Below the pieces are notes generated by a model, which saw nothing but the letters and a program-made list of their open reading frames with translations, searched no databases and had not been told where the DNA came from. A stretch of 16,562 nucleotides of DNA, from NCBI GenBank assembly GCA_007116605.1, contig SKID01000121.1, forward strand, positions 1 to 16,562, given 5' to 3'. Below, piece by piece: positions 1 to 7,427 of this stretch. Each line of letters opens with the position of its first letter. Positions within the stretch are counted from its first letter, which is position 1. Made by a program: the position numbers and the translations under genes. This stretch comes from Tissierellia bacterium. Its GTDB lineage: Bacteria > Bacillota > Clostridia > Tissierellales > Dethiosulfatibacteraceae.

Positions 1-180
1 AAATCTTATTAACCAATCACTGACAACAAAAAAGAAGCGTTGAGCTAGAAAGAAAGAAAGAATAAACCCTACTAATCTAAAAACTCCCATGATGAGCCCT
101 TTAAAAAACCCTTCAACAAATAAAGCTATTAAAAAAACTATAATAATGATATCAATAATATTAAATTCCACGATATTCAC
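1..180 (-). CDS. CvpA-family membrane protein, N-terminal part (cut by window edge)
   Basis: Translation from the GTG at 178-180 gives 60 residues beginning (M)NIVEFNIIDIIIIVFL, followed by GFFKGLIMGVFRLVGF and then a second hydrophobic run. An initial N-x-x-D-hydrophobic stretch followed by a G-x-x-x-G-type helix is the usual start of CvpA (colicin V production) family proteins, which are small multi-helix inner-membrane proteins of poorly defined role. The C-terminal part lies outside the window. The start is uncertain: the GTG directly follows the TAG stop of the upstream gene in the same reading frame, and a second GTG sits at 169-171. The only Shine-Dalgarno-like match is AGAAAG inside the end of the upstream gene, so translational coupling or re-initiation is plausible. 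Family assignment is from pattern recognition alone. Confidence 0.6.
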   Translation of the reverse strand, partial: MNIVEFNIIDIIIIVFLIALFVEGFFKGLIMGVFRLVGFILSFFLAQRFFFVVSDWLIRF

Positions 181-1260
181 CTACTTTCTGTTAATTCGAT
201 ATGTTCTCACGAAATCTTGAGTTAATAAACGTATCAATCCATTGTCAACTAACAACTGTAATATGGGCTCTCGTGATTGCAACAATAAATAAACTTTACC
301 TTCTTTATAATGGGAAATAAATCTTGAGCTAGAAAGCAATACCTCACCTTCGGAAAACACGGTATTCTCATACCCATGTTCTAATTCAAGTCTTTCTAAG
401 ATTTTACCATCAGTAGAAATAAGATGCAATTGAATTTGATCTTTTCCCTCAATGAAGTATATAATACCTGATTGTACATTAAAATTTCTTGCCTGGTTGA
501 ATGATCCGTATTTCCACAAAACATCACCTTGATTATTTAATTTATAAACACTCTTATTTGTCATTAAGTAAATGCCATCTCTTCTAGGTTCAACACCTAA
601 AATGATTTCATTGACAAATTCTGTTTGCCATAGTGGATAACCGTCTTGAGGTAAGTACTCCTCAATATAACTAATTACTTGTGTACCATCATATGTAAAA
701 CTAGTTAAAACAATCGCGTTGGCATGATGTGATCTTTGAACACTTAAAATTCTTCCATTGTCTTTCTCTATCACACCAATTACTCTATACTGCGTGTCCG
801 TAATGGTTAATTTGTTTATATGATTTTGCCTATGATTGCTTAAGATAAAAGTATAACCATCTTCCCATAGTTGCAAAATATCATACTCCTCGTTTTCTTC
901 ATAAATAAGTGTTCTACCATCTGCTAAATAAATCTTATTGTTTTCAGTTAATACTTTGATGCCATTACTTGTAAAAACATTCAGCAAGAAATGATCAAAA
1001 TGATTTTTTTGAATTGACTTACCATTATAATCTAGTATTTCTAGAACATTTTCGTGCTGAATAATCAATTGATTCTCCATTAAACGAACTCTCTCATAGT
1101 TATGTGCCAGCTCAAATTTATCATTTTCTGTTAAAAAAAGTATGTTTCGGTTTATGTAAGATAGAATCAATTCTTGTCCATCAAACATCGTTAAAAAGAT
1201 TGCTACCGAAATAGCCAGCATTATGAATAAACTGAGCAGAAATTTTTTCACCATTGACAT
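181..1260 (-). CDS. Membrane-anchored beta-propeller-like protein (DUF5711-like)
   Basis: A 359-residue protein. Residues 6-25 form one hydrophobic segment after KK, fitting an uncleaved N-terminal anchor (or a signal peptide with no clear cleavage site) with the remainder outside the membrane. The rest is beta-rich with degenerate repeats that resemble PQQ/beta-propeller blades: VLEILDYNGKSIQ near 72, VYKLNNQGDVLWKYG near 238 and LHLISTDGKILERLEL near 278. This architecture, next to a CvpA gene in Clostridia, matches what I recall of the DUF5711 family. No catalytic motif is visible and the function is unknown. The ATG at 1260 is preceded by AGAGGATGT; a second ATG two codons later (1254) is equally possible. 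The gene follows the cysteine desulfurase after about 135 nt with no clear terminator, and runs without spacing into the CvpA gene, so these three may share a transcript. Confidence 0.6.
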   Translation of the reverse strand: MSMVKKFLLSLFIMLAISVAIFLTMFDGQELILSYINRNILFLTENDKFELAHNYERVRLMENQLIIQHENVLEILDYNGKSIQKNHFDHFLLNVFTSNGIKVLTENNKIYLADGRTLIYEENEEYDILQLWEDGYTFILSNHRQNHINKLTITDTQYRVIGVIEKDNGRILSVQRSHHANAIVLTSFTYDGTQVISYIEEYLPQDGYPLWQTEFVNEIILGVEPRRDGIYLMTNKSVYKLNNQGDVLWKYGSFNQARNFNVQSGIIYFIEGKDQIQLHLISTDGKILERLELEHGYENTVFSEGEVLLSSSRFISHYKEGKVYLLLQSREPILQLLVDNGLIRLLTQDFVRTYRINRK

Positions 1261-1351
1261 ACATCCTCTCTTATATGTTGACTATTAACAAGTCTTTAAA
1301 ATTCAGATGGTGTTTAAATTAACCCTGTAACCTTTATCCGATGATAAACAG

Positions 1352-1388
1352 TGCTAATACTCCCACTTATAGAAGTAAAATTTTAGCA
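1352..1388 (-). repeat. Stem-loop in the desulfurase/DUF5711 intergenic gap
   Basis: The outer arms TGCTAA (1352-1357) and TTAGCA (1383-1388) are perfect complements. They enclose a smaller hairpin ACTT-ATAG-AAGT at 1365-1376. The structure lies just downstream of the desulfurase stop codon. No U-tract follows on the minus strand, so it is not a convincing terminator. It could be an mRNA 3' end or processing structure, or chance. Confidence 0.25.
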
Positions 1389-1395
1389 TCGCTAC

Positions 1396-2556
1396 TCATC
1401 GTATAGAAAACTTTGTATTTTTAACAATTTTCTGAATTGATTCAATCAATATTTCAATTTCTTCTATAGTAGTAAGATAATTAACACTAGCTCTAACTAA
1501 TCCTTGATTTGTCGTTCCAAAATTTTTATGAGCTAAAGGGGCGCAATGTAGTCCTGGACGCACTGCTATATTATACTCTTCGTCTAAAAGTTGGGCTACA
1601 AAAGCAGAGTCTAAGTCTCCTATATTAAAGGCAAGAATACTCGTTCTTTTTGCTAACTCATTGGGACCAAATGAAGTAATGTTCCACGTGGAACAGATGC
1701 CTTCTATCATTAGTTTTACTAACTTTTCATCATATTGCTTGATATGTTGAATACCTGTTTCTAAAACAAATTCAACACCTGCTTTTAGTCCTGCAATTCC
1801 AGGTAAATTTAAAGTACCACTTTCATATTTATCCGGCAAAAAGTCTGGTTGATTTAAATTCGAAGATTCACTTCCCGTGCCACCATTCATATAAAATTTC
1901 ATGTCTTTTATTTTCGGTGAAATATACAAACCACCAATTCCCATTGGACCAAATAATGATTTATGTCCTGGAAAAGCCAATAAATCAATATGTTGTTCTA
2001 TAACATTAATATCTAAAACTCCTGCCCCCTGAGCTGCATCTAAGAAAAATATGATTTCATTTTTACTGCAGATTTCTCCTACTTTGTCGTAAGGCATGAT
2101 GGTCCCCGTTAGATTAGAGCTTTGTGTCATAATAATCATTTTAGTGTTTGATTGGATATTACTTTCAATATCTTTCACATCGATTAAGCCCATTTTATCA
2201 CTTTTAATAATGGTCCATTCAACACCTTGCTTGGTAAGATTATATAGGGGTCTCAAAACTGAATTATGTTCCATCATAGTCGTGATAACATGATCTCCTG
2301 GATTTAATAAAGTTGTAATGCCAACATTTAATGCCTCTGTACAATTTTTTGTAAAAACAATACTTAAAGGATCCAGGATATTAAATAACTTGGCTAGTAA
2401 TACTCTTGTCTCATAAATTAACATCGCCGCTTTATTTGATAAGCGATGGCTGCCTCTTCCTGGGTTGGCAGAAATATGCCTCATACAGTCATTTATATAT
2501 TCATAAGTCTTTTCTGGCTTCTTAAAACTAGTTGCTGCATTATCTAGATAAATCAC
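1396..2556 (-). CDS. Class V aminotransferase, cysteine desulfurase family
   Basis: A 386-residue PLP enzyme predicted to take sulfur from L-cysteine as an enzyme-bound persulfide, for Fe-S cluster or other sulfur-requiring pathways, in the cytoplasm. It begins MIYLDNAATSFKKP, the signature of this SufS/CsdA-like subgroup. Expected active-site residues are present: His97 in MMEHNS stacking on PLP, Asp173 in FFLDAAQ, the Schiff-base Lys199 in FPGHKSLFG, and the persulfide-carrying Cys338 in RPGLHCAPLAH. Length is normal for the family. The start is GTG at 2554-2556 with AAGGTGAT upstream. No SufU/IscU scaffold gene adjoins it, so its sulfur acceptor is not shown by context. It has its own promoter and a long leader. 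A parS-type palindrome lies in codons 288-293. Which subtype (SufS, CsdA or a selenocysteine-lyase-like enzyme) is uncertain. Confidence 0.88.
   Translation of the reverse strand: MIYLDNAATSFKKPEKTYEYINDCMRHISANPGRGSHRLSNKAAMLIYETRVLLAKLFNILDPLSIVFTKNCTEALNVGITTLLNPGDHVITTMMEHNSVLRPLYNLTKQGVEWTIIKSDKMGLIDVKDIESNIQSNTKMIIMTQSSNLTGTIMPYDKVGEICSKNEIIFFLDAAQGAGVLDINVIEQHIDLLAFPGHKSLFGPMGIGGLYISPKIKDMKFYMNGGTGSESSNLNQPDFLPDKYESGTLNLPGIAGLKAGVEFVLETGIQHIKQYDEKLVKLMIEGICSTWNITSFGPNELAKRTSILAFNIGDLDSAFVAQLLDEEYNIAVRPGLHCAPLAHKNFGTTNQGLVRASVNYLTTIEEIEILIESIQKIVKNTKFSIR
1680..1695. other. parS: parS-type ParB/Spo0J binding site
   Basis: TGTTCCACGTGGAACA is a perfect 16-bp palindrome. It matches the bacterial parS consensus TGTTNCACGTGAAACA except for one base that makes it fully symmetric. 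It lies inside the cysteine desulfurase coding region, as parS sites commonly lie inside genes. The cognate ParA and ParB genes are about 6-7 kb away in this window. ParB is expected to load here, bind CTP and spread. I saw no second CACGTG-centred site in the window. Confidence 0.85.
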
Positions 2557-2775
2557 GTTATCACCTTGTATAATGAACTTGTAGTCAAGCTACAGTCATT
2601 ATCCTTTCTTTATAGGATATAATTAACCTAGTGTGTACCAGATGACTAACAGTTCTAAGAGACTTCCTTTTTTGAAATTTGGAGTTAAGTACTGTAGCGT
2701 CCTGGATACAATCTCTAACATTACAGTGGCGTTTCAAACGCCATCTAAACACAAGTGTCCTGTTGATCACTTCAA
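2557..2775 (-). promoter_or_regulatory. Structured 5' leader of the cysteine desulfurase mRNA, class unknown
   Basis: This is the content of the 325-base gene-free stretch, apart from the promoter and the hydA terminator. From the predicted start site (about 2775) the transcript runs some 220 nt before the GTG. It can form a tight hairpin with 8-bp arms TGGCGTTT/AAACGCCA (2727-2743), a hairpin TATCC/GGATA (2600-2619) and a hairpin TGTAG-CTTGA-CTACA (2580-2594). GCTACAGT at 2691-2698 is perfectly complementary to ACTGTAGC at 2588-2595, a pairing that excludes the last local hairpin. No T-box (AGGGTGGNACCGCG), SAM or other familiar riboswitch core was recognised, and no U-tract terminator precedes the gene. 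A 61-codon open frame here starts with GTG only about 5 nt after the predicted start site, has no ribosome binding site and looks spurious. Confidence 0.4.
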
Positions 2776-2781
2776 TTACTT

Positions 2782-2810
2782 ATTATACTTCTTTTCACAT
2801 GTTCAGTAAA
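2782..2810 (-). promoter_or_regulatory. Sigma-A-type promoter for the cysteine desulfurase
   Basis: On the minus strand, TTTACT (2805-2810) and a perfect TATAAT (2782-2787) are separated by exactly 17 bp. It lies immediately downstream of the hydA terminator and faces the desulfurase gene. The predicted transcription start is near 2775. Confidence 0.7.
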
Positions 2811-2823
2811 CTCATCAATACAC

Positions 2824-2862
2824 AAAAAAACCTCTGCTTTATCCGAGTACCAAAAGCAGAGG
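2824..2862 (-). terminator. Rho-independent terminator of the hydrogenase operon
   Basis: On the minus strand, perfect 10-bp arms CCTCTGCTTT and AAAGCAGAGG (2853-2862 and 2831-2840) enclose a 12-nt loop and are followed by seven Ts (2824-2830). It begins about 20 nt after the hydA stop codon. Confidence 0.92.
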
Positions 2863-2881
2863 CTTGTCATTAAATCAAAAG

Positions 2882-4681
2882 TTATAGTAAATCGTCAAAC
2901 TCACCTTGATTTTCAATTGTATATTGTTTTTTTGCATCATAGTGAGTGTGAAGCAATTTGTGAGCTAAATGGCTATTTGGTTCTTTTAAGAAAGTCTCAT
3001 ACAATTTTATGACTTCAGGGTTTTTATGAGATTTTCGTAGTGGCATTATTTTATCTTCCTCATATAGCGCATTGGCACGATTTATTTTAGGATTTACATC
3101 TAAACGGTCCTTTGCAGATACGTGAGATTGGCCTCCACCATGAACACAACCTCCTGGACAAGCCATTACCTCTATGAAATGATACGTCTTTTCGCCAGAT
3201 TTAATTGCTTCTAATACTTTAGCTGCACTTTTTGTCCCATGAGCAATGGCTACTTTGATTTCAGTATCTACTCCATCTATAGGTAGAGTCACACTTGCTT
3301 CTTTAACATCATCGATACCTCGAACCACATCATACTCTATCACTTCAAGGTCTTCACCAGTTAAAACATCTGCTACAGTTCTTAGAGCAGCTTCCATAAC
3401 ACCGCCTGTAGCACCAAAGATAACAGCAGCGCCACTATACTCTCCTAACACTTTGTCAAAGTTTTCATCTGGCAATCTTTTAAAATCAATTCTTGCTTGC
3501 TTAATCATATTGCCTAGCTCTCTTGTTGTCAAAGAGAAGTCCACATCACGAATACCATCTACTTCCATTTCTGGACGATTAGCTTCTGATTTTTTAGACG
3601 TACATGGCATAATAGAAACCACCACCATATTTTTTGGATCTACGCCTATTTTTTCAGCATAATAAGACTTAGCAATGGCTCCAAACATTTGTTGTGGAGA
3701 TTTACATGTGGAAAGGTTGTCTAAAAATTCAGGGTAAAAAATTTCACAGTATCGTATCCAACCAGGGGAACATGATGTGATCATTGGTAAAGTGCCACCA
3801 TTTTTTACGCGAGAAAGCAATTCAGTTCCTTCTTCCATAATCGTTAAATCCGCTGTAAAATCGGTGTCAAATACTTTGTCAAAACCAAGTCTCTTAAGGG
3901 CTGCTACCATTTTTCCTGTCACTCTTGTTCCAACAGGCAATCCAAATTCTTCTCCTAATGATGCTCTAACCGCAGGTGCAGTTTGAACTACTACAAATTT
4001 ATCTGGATCATCAATCGCTGCCCAAACATCATCAATATTTGTTTTCTCTCTTAAAGCAGCCACTGGACAGGCTTGGATACATTGACCACAATAGACGCAA
4101 GGCGTGTCTGCCATTGAATAATCAAATGCAGGTGCCACTTCTGTCTCAAATCCTCTTTTTGTAAAATCAAGTATTCCAATACCTTGTACATCACGGCAGG
4201 CACTCACACAACGACCACATAAAATACATTTACTAGAATCTCTTACAATAGAGTAAGAAACTTGGTCGATTACAGGGCGTCGCGTTTCTCCTACATAAGC
4301 AATGTCACCTATGTTAAGTTCATCACATAGTTTTTGTAATTCGCAAGAACCATTTCTATAACACGTTAGACATTCACGATTGTGGTTTGCTAAAATTAGC
4401 TCTAAATTTGTTTTAACCGCTTCTCTAACCCTAAGGGTATTCGTACGCACATTCATGCCTTCTTCAACTTTTAAAACACATGATGCTGGTAAATTTCTCA
4501 TCGGGCGTCCATTAATATCTACTTCAACAACACATAAACGACAAGCCGCGATTTCGTTAATGTCTTTTAGATAACAAAGTGTAGGTATATCAATACCTGC
4601 ATCACGAGCCGCTAATAAAACTGTATAATCTTTTGGGACTGATAGACTTGCACCATTAATTGTTACATTTACTCTATCCAC
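2882..4681 (-). CDS. hydA: [FeFe]-hydrogenase catalytic subunit HydA (HndD-type)
   Basis: The catalytic subunit of a cytoplasmic multimeric [FeFe]-hydrogenase, interconverting H2 with protons and electrons at the H-cluster. With GTG at 4679-4681 (AGAAGGAAGG upstream) it has 599 residues. The longer frame back to 4759 would overlap hydB and adds no conserved sequence. Domain order: plant-type [2Fe-2S] (Cys36, 47, 50, 68); His-Cys [4Fe-4S] (His100, Cys104, 107, 113); two [4Fe-4S] sets (Cys152/155/158/162 and Cys195/198/201/205); the H-cluster domain with TSCSPGW (Cys304), MPCTSKKSE (Cys360) and EVMACPGGCVHGGGQ (Cys508, Cys512); then the small-subunit-like tail. This is the layout of HydA/HndD proteins partnered with NuoE/NuoF-like subunits. 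Oddities: TSCSP in place of TSCCP, and Ser after GGGQ where Pro is common. It lies 17 nt after hydB and ends at a strong terminator. H-cluster maturases (HydE, F, G) are not in the window. Confidence 0.95.
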   Translation of the reverse strand: MDRVNVTINGASLSVPKDYTVLLAARDAGIDIPTLCYLKDINEIAACRLCVVEVDINGRPMRNLPASCVLKVEEGMNVRTNTLRVREAVKTNLELILANHNRECLTCYRNGSCELQKLCDELNIGDIAYVGETRRPVIDQVSYSIVRDSSKCILCGRCVSACRDVQGIGILDFTKRGFETEVAPAFDYSMADTPCVYCGQCIQACPVAALREKTNIDDVWAAIDDPDKFVVVQTAPAVRASLGEEFGLPVGTRVTGKMVAALKRLGFDKVFDTDFTADLTIMEEGTELLSRVKNGGTLPMITSCSPGWIRYCEIFYPEFLDNLSTCKSPQQMFGAIAKSYYAEKIGVDPKNMVVVSIMPCTSKKSEANRPEMEVDGIRDVDFSLTTRELGNMIKQARIDFKRLPDENFDKVLGEYSGAAVIFGATGGVMEAALRTVADVLTGEDLEVIEYDVVRGIDDVKEASVTLPIDGVDTEIKVAIAHGTKSAAKVLEAIKSGEKTYHFIEVMACPGGCVHGGGQSHVSAKDRLDVNPKINRANALYEEDKIMPLRKSHKNPEVIKLYETFLKEPNSHLAHKLLHTHYDAKKQYTIENQGEFDDLL

Positions 4682-4698
4682 TATAGCACCTTCCTTCT

Positions 4699-6489
4699 CT
4701 ACTTTTTGATGATTGCATCGAACGGACATGCTTCCATACACGCACCACATTTGATACATTTATCTTGATCAATGACATGTAACTCTTTAACTTTACCATC
4801 TATACATTTAACAGGACATTGTCGAGCACACTTTGTACATCCACGACAAGTGTCAATAATATAGTAGTTTAACAGGGATTGACAAACACCGGCTGGACAT
4901 CTTTTATCTATAACATGAGCCTCATACTCGTCTCTAAAATATTTAAGTGTTGAACTAACAGGGTTGGGAGCTGTCTGACCTAATCCACATAAAGAAGTGT
5001 TTTTAATGTTATTGCCTAACTTCTCTAATTTATCAAGATCTTCTAAAGTGCCTTTGCCTTCTGCAATTCTTTCAAGAATTTCTAACATCCTTTTTGTACC
5101 TTCACGACAAGGCGTACATTTACCACAAGACTCTTCTACAGTAAATTCTAAGAAAAATCTTGCAATGTCAACCATACAGTTGTCCTCATCCATTACAATC
5201 ATTCCACCTGATCCCATCATAGATCCTAATTCTGTTAATGTGTCAAAATCTATGGGTGTATCAATATAGTCTGCAGTAATACAACCACCTGAAGGTCCAC
5301 CTGTTTGAACAGCTTTAAAAGCTTTGCCATTAGGGCAACCACCGCCAATATCATAAATAACTTCTCTTAATGAGGTCCCCATAGGAATTTCTACAAGACC
5401 TGTATTATTAATTTTTCCACCTAAAGCAAATACTTTAGTTCCTGGTGACTTCTCAGTTCCAAAAGAGCGGAACCAGTCTGCACCATTTAATATAATTTGA
5501 GGAATATTTGCTAATGTCTCAACATTGTTAATAATTGTAGGCTTTCCAAATAAACCACTCACTGCTGGGAAAGGAGGTTTATTTCTTGACATACCACGTT
5601 GTCCTTCGATTGAAGCCATTAGTGCAGTTTCTTCACCACATACAAATGCGCCAGCACCTAATCGTATTTCTACTTCAAAATCAAATCCCGTCTCAAAAAT
5701 ATTTTTGCCTATTAATCCCATTGTTTTTGCTTGGTTAATTGCAATTTGCAACCTTTGTACCGCTATAGGGTATTCAGCTCGAACATAAACAAAACCTTTA
5801 GTCGCTCCAATAGCATAACCTGCAATTGCCATCGCTTCTAAAATACAATGTGGATCTCCTTCAAGTACAGATCGATCCATAAAAGCTCCTGGATCTCCTT
5901 CATCTGCATTACAAATAATATATTTTTGATCTGCTTCATTAGGGGCAGCAAAAGACCACTTAAGACCTGTTGGGAAACCTCCACCACCACGTCCCCGCAG
6001 TCCTGAATCTTTAATCACATCAATCACTTGATCTGGTGTCATCTCAGTTAATACTTTTCCTAATGCCATATATCCATCATTTGCAATATATTCATTAATA
6101 TTTTCTGGATCAATAACACCACAATACTTTAAAGCCACTCTTTTTTGCTTTTTGTAAAAATCTACATCAGATAAAGGAATGATTTGATCTGCTTCAATGC
6201 TTTCTTCATACAGAAACTCTTTAACAATTCTTCCCTTATATAAATGTTCTTCAACAATTCGATCCACACGGTTAATTTGCATTCTTGAATAAAATGCACC
6301 CTCTGGATAGATAACAACAATGGGTCCCTCTTCACATAAACCAAAGCATCCTGTACTGATAACTTGAACTTCATTATCTAAATTCATTTCTTTGATTTTT
6401 TCTTCAAATTTTCTCTTGATTTCATCAGACTTTGAAGAGTGACAGCCTGTACCTCCACATACTAATACATGTGATCTATAAATAGCCAT
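4699..6489 (-). CDS. hydB: NuoF-like NADH/FMN subunit of the hydrogenase, HydB (HndC-type)
   Basis: The flavin subunit that exchanges electrons with NAD(H), and in bifurcating enzymes couples this to ferredoxin. Its 596 residues show, in order: a thioredoxin-like [2Fe-2S] domain (Cys11, Cys16, Cys48, Cys52); a NuoF core with the Gly-rich FMN/NAD site GLRGRGGGGFPTGLKW (163-178) and GAGAFVCGEETAL (278-290); the NuoF [4Fe-4S] motif ESCGKCTPC with a distant Cys (455, 458, 461, 501); and a C-terminal ferredoxin domain with two CxxCxxCxxxC sets (548/551/554/558 and 578/581/584/588). This layout matches HydB of electron-bifurcating trimeric or tetrameric hydrogenases. The ATG at 6489 is preceded by GGGAGG at good spacing. 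Bifurcation itself is inferred from family architecture; some Hnd-type enzymes were first described as NADP-reducing. Confidence 0.94.
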   Translation of the reverse strand: MAIYRSHVLVCGGTGCHSSKSDEIKRKFEEKIKEMNLDNEVQVISTGCFGLCEEGPIVVIYPEGAFYSRMQINRVDRIVEEHLYKGRIVKEFLYEESIEADQIIPLSDVDFYKKQKRVALKYCGVIDPENINEYIANDGYMALGKVLTEMTPDQVIDVIKDSGLRGRGGGGFPTGLKWSFAAPNEADQKYIICNADEGDPGAFMDRSVLEGDPHCILEAMAIAGYAIGATKGFVYVRAEYPIAVQRLQIAINQAKTMGLIGKNIFETGFDFEVEIRLGAGAFVCGEETALMASIEGQRGMSRNKPPFPAVSGLFGKPTIINNVETLANIPQIILNGADWFRSFGTEKSPGTKVFALGGKINNTGLVEIPMGTSLREVIYDIGGGCPNGKAFKAVQTGGPSGGCITADYIDTPIDFDTLTELGSMMGSGGMIVMDEDNCMVDIARFFLEFTVEESCGKCTPCREGTKRMLEILERIAEGKGTLEDLDKLEKLGNNIKNTSLCGLGQTAPNPVSSTLKYFRDEYEAHVIDKRCPAGVCQSLLNYYIIDTCRGCTKCARQCPVKCIDGKVKELHVIDQDKCIKCGACMEACPFDAIIKK

Positions 6490-6517
6490 TCTAAACCTCC
6501 CTTATCGCAACATGTGA

Positions 6518-6883
6518 CTACTCAGCATGTCCTATTGTGTATTCTTTTACAGCCATACCTTGTACCAAATGTTGAGCTACAACTCGTTTAACTTTATCAA
6601 CATCCATATGTATATATGTTACTTTTTCTTGATCAGGAGCTGTTACTTCAACAATAGGTTCATTAGCACACATGCCAATGCATCCTGTCTGTACCACTTG
6701 TACATTCGTCAAATTTCGCTTACTCACTTCATCTATAAATGCCTGCAAAACAGGTCTAGCTCCGGCTGAAATGCCACAAGTTGCCATCCCCACGACCACT
6801 CGAACATTTTTACCTGTTTCTCTTAGCTCTAGGTTCTTTTTAGCTTCTTCTCTTATTTTTTTTAATTCTTCCAATGATTTCAT
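6518..6883 (-). CDS. hydD: Thioredoxin-like ferredoxin-type subunit HydD (HndB-type)
   Basis: A small 121-residue protein with a charged helical N-terminus (about 1-25), then a thioredoxin-like [2Fe-2S] fold: GMATCGISAGARP (Cys36) and QTGCIGMCANEP (Cys68, Cys72). It has only three cysteines. The first ligand of the usual C-x4-C pair, present in the sister domains of HydC and HydB here, is replaced by Val, so normal cluster binding is doubtful. As I recall, HndB homologues share this feature. It sits between hydC and hydB, the hndABCD gene order, with GGAGG five nt before the ATG. It is probably an accessory or structural subunit; its precise role is not established by the sequence. Confidence 0.85.
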   Translation of the reverse strand: MKSLEELKKIREEAKKNLELRETGKNVRVVVGMATCGISAGARPVLQAFIDEVSKRNLTNVQVVQTGCIGMCANEPIVEVTAPDQEKVTYIHMDVDKVKRVVAQHLVQGMAVKEYTIGHAE

Positions 6884-6895
6884 GTTAACCTCCAG

Positions 6896-7384
6896 CTATT
6901 TTTTATAATTAGCAACTATCTCAGGTACATCCTTCGGATCAACTTTACCATAAACTGTATCATCCACCATAATGACTGGGGCTAATCCACAGCATCCAAG
7001 GCATCTAGTAGCCTCAAGAGTAAACAATCCATCTTCTGTTGTAGCACCGACAGCAACATTTAACTCTTTAGCTAATTTATCCAAAACTAACTGAGCATTT
7101 TTAACATAGCACGCTGTTCCCATGCAAACACCTACCGTGTGTTTTCCTTTTGGTTCTAAAGAAAACTGTGTGTAAAAAGTTGCAACTCCATAGATTTCTG
7201 CCATAGGAATTTTAGTCTTTTCTGATACGAATTTTTGAACTTCAATTGGTAAATAGCCAAACAATTCCTGAGCTTTGTGTAACGTTTGCATCAAGACACC
7301 TTGAGATTTATCTTGGCTTTCAATATACGCTAGCAACTCATCAAACTTTTGCTTATTTTCTTTAATGTCAAATACTTTTTGCAC
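6896..7384 (-). CDS. hydC: NuoE-like [2Fe-2S] subunit HydC (HndA-type)
   Basis: The NuoE-type subunit that partners the NuoF-like HydB. A helical N-terminal bundle (about 1-75, containing LHKAQELFGYLP and IYGVATFYTQF) precedes a thioredoxin-like [2Fe-2S] domain with VCMGTACY (Cys87, Cys92) and TRCLGCCGLAPV (Cys128, Cys132). Start choice: GTG at 7382-7384 has GGAGG seven nt upstream and gives 162 residues, normal for the family. The longer in-frame start at 7423 would coincide with the predicted transcription start and would read through the ribosome binding site, so it is rejected. This is the first gene of the operon hydC-hydD-hydB-hydA, behind a consensus promoter with an overlapping palindrome. 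Confidence 0.93.
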   Translation of the reverse strand: MQKVFDIKENKQKFDELLAYIESQDKSQGVLMQTLHKAQELFGYLPIEVQKFVSEKTKIPMAEIYGVATFYTQFSLEPKGKHTVGVCMGTACYVKNAQLVLDKLAKELNVAVGATTEDGLFTLEATRCLGCCGLAPVIMVDDTVYGKVDPKDVPEIVANYKK

Positions 7385-7427
7385 CTCATTACCTCCTCGA
7401 CCATACAATATTAGGGATACCAAAGAT

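Noticed and set aside
2585..2770. 61-codon open frame in the desulfurase leader
   Set aside because: It begins with GTG only about 5 nt after the predicted transcription start, has no ribosome binding site, and its sequence resembles no family; the DNA is better explained as a structured leader.
2557..2775. T-box or SAM riboswitch in the desulfurase leader
   Set aside because: No AGGGTGGNACCGCG box, no specifier/antiterminator arrangement, no SAM-riboswitch core, and no terminator hairpin with a U-tract before the gene.
3246..3662. 138-codon open frame on the plus strand opposite hydA
   Set aside because: It lies wholly antisense to strongly conserved hydrogenase sequence, with no ribosome binding site or recognisable family; similar shadows opposite hydB, mnmE and others were dropped for the same reason.
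6162..6374. 70-codon open frame within hydB in another minus frame
   Set aside because: It overlaps the conserved N-terminal domain of HydB and has Cys/Lys-rich low-information sequence.
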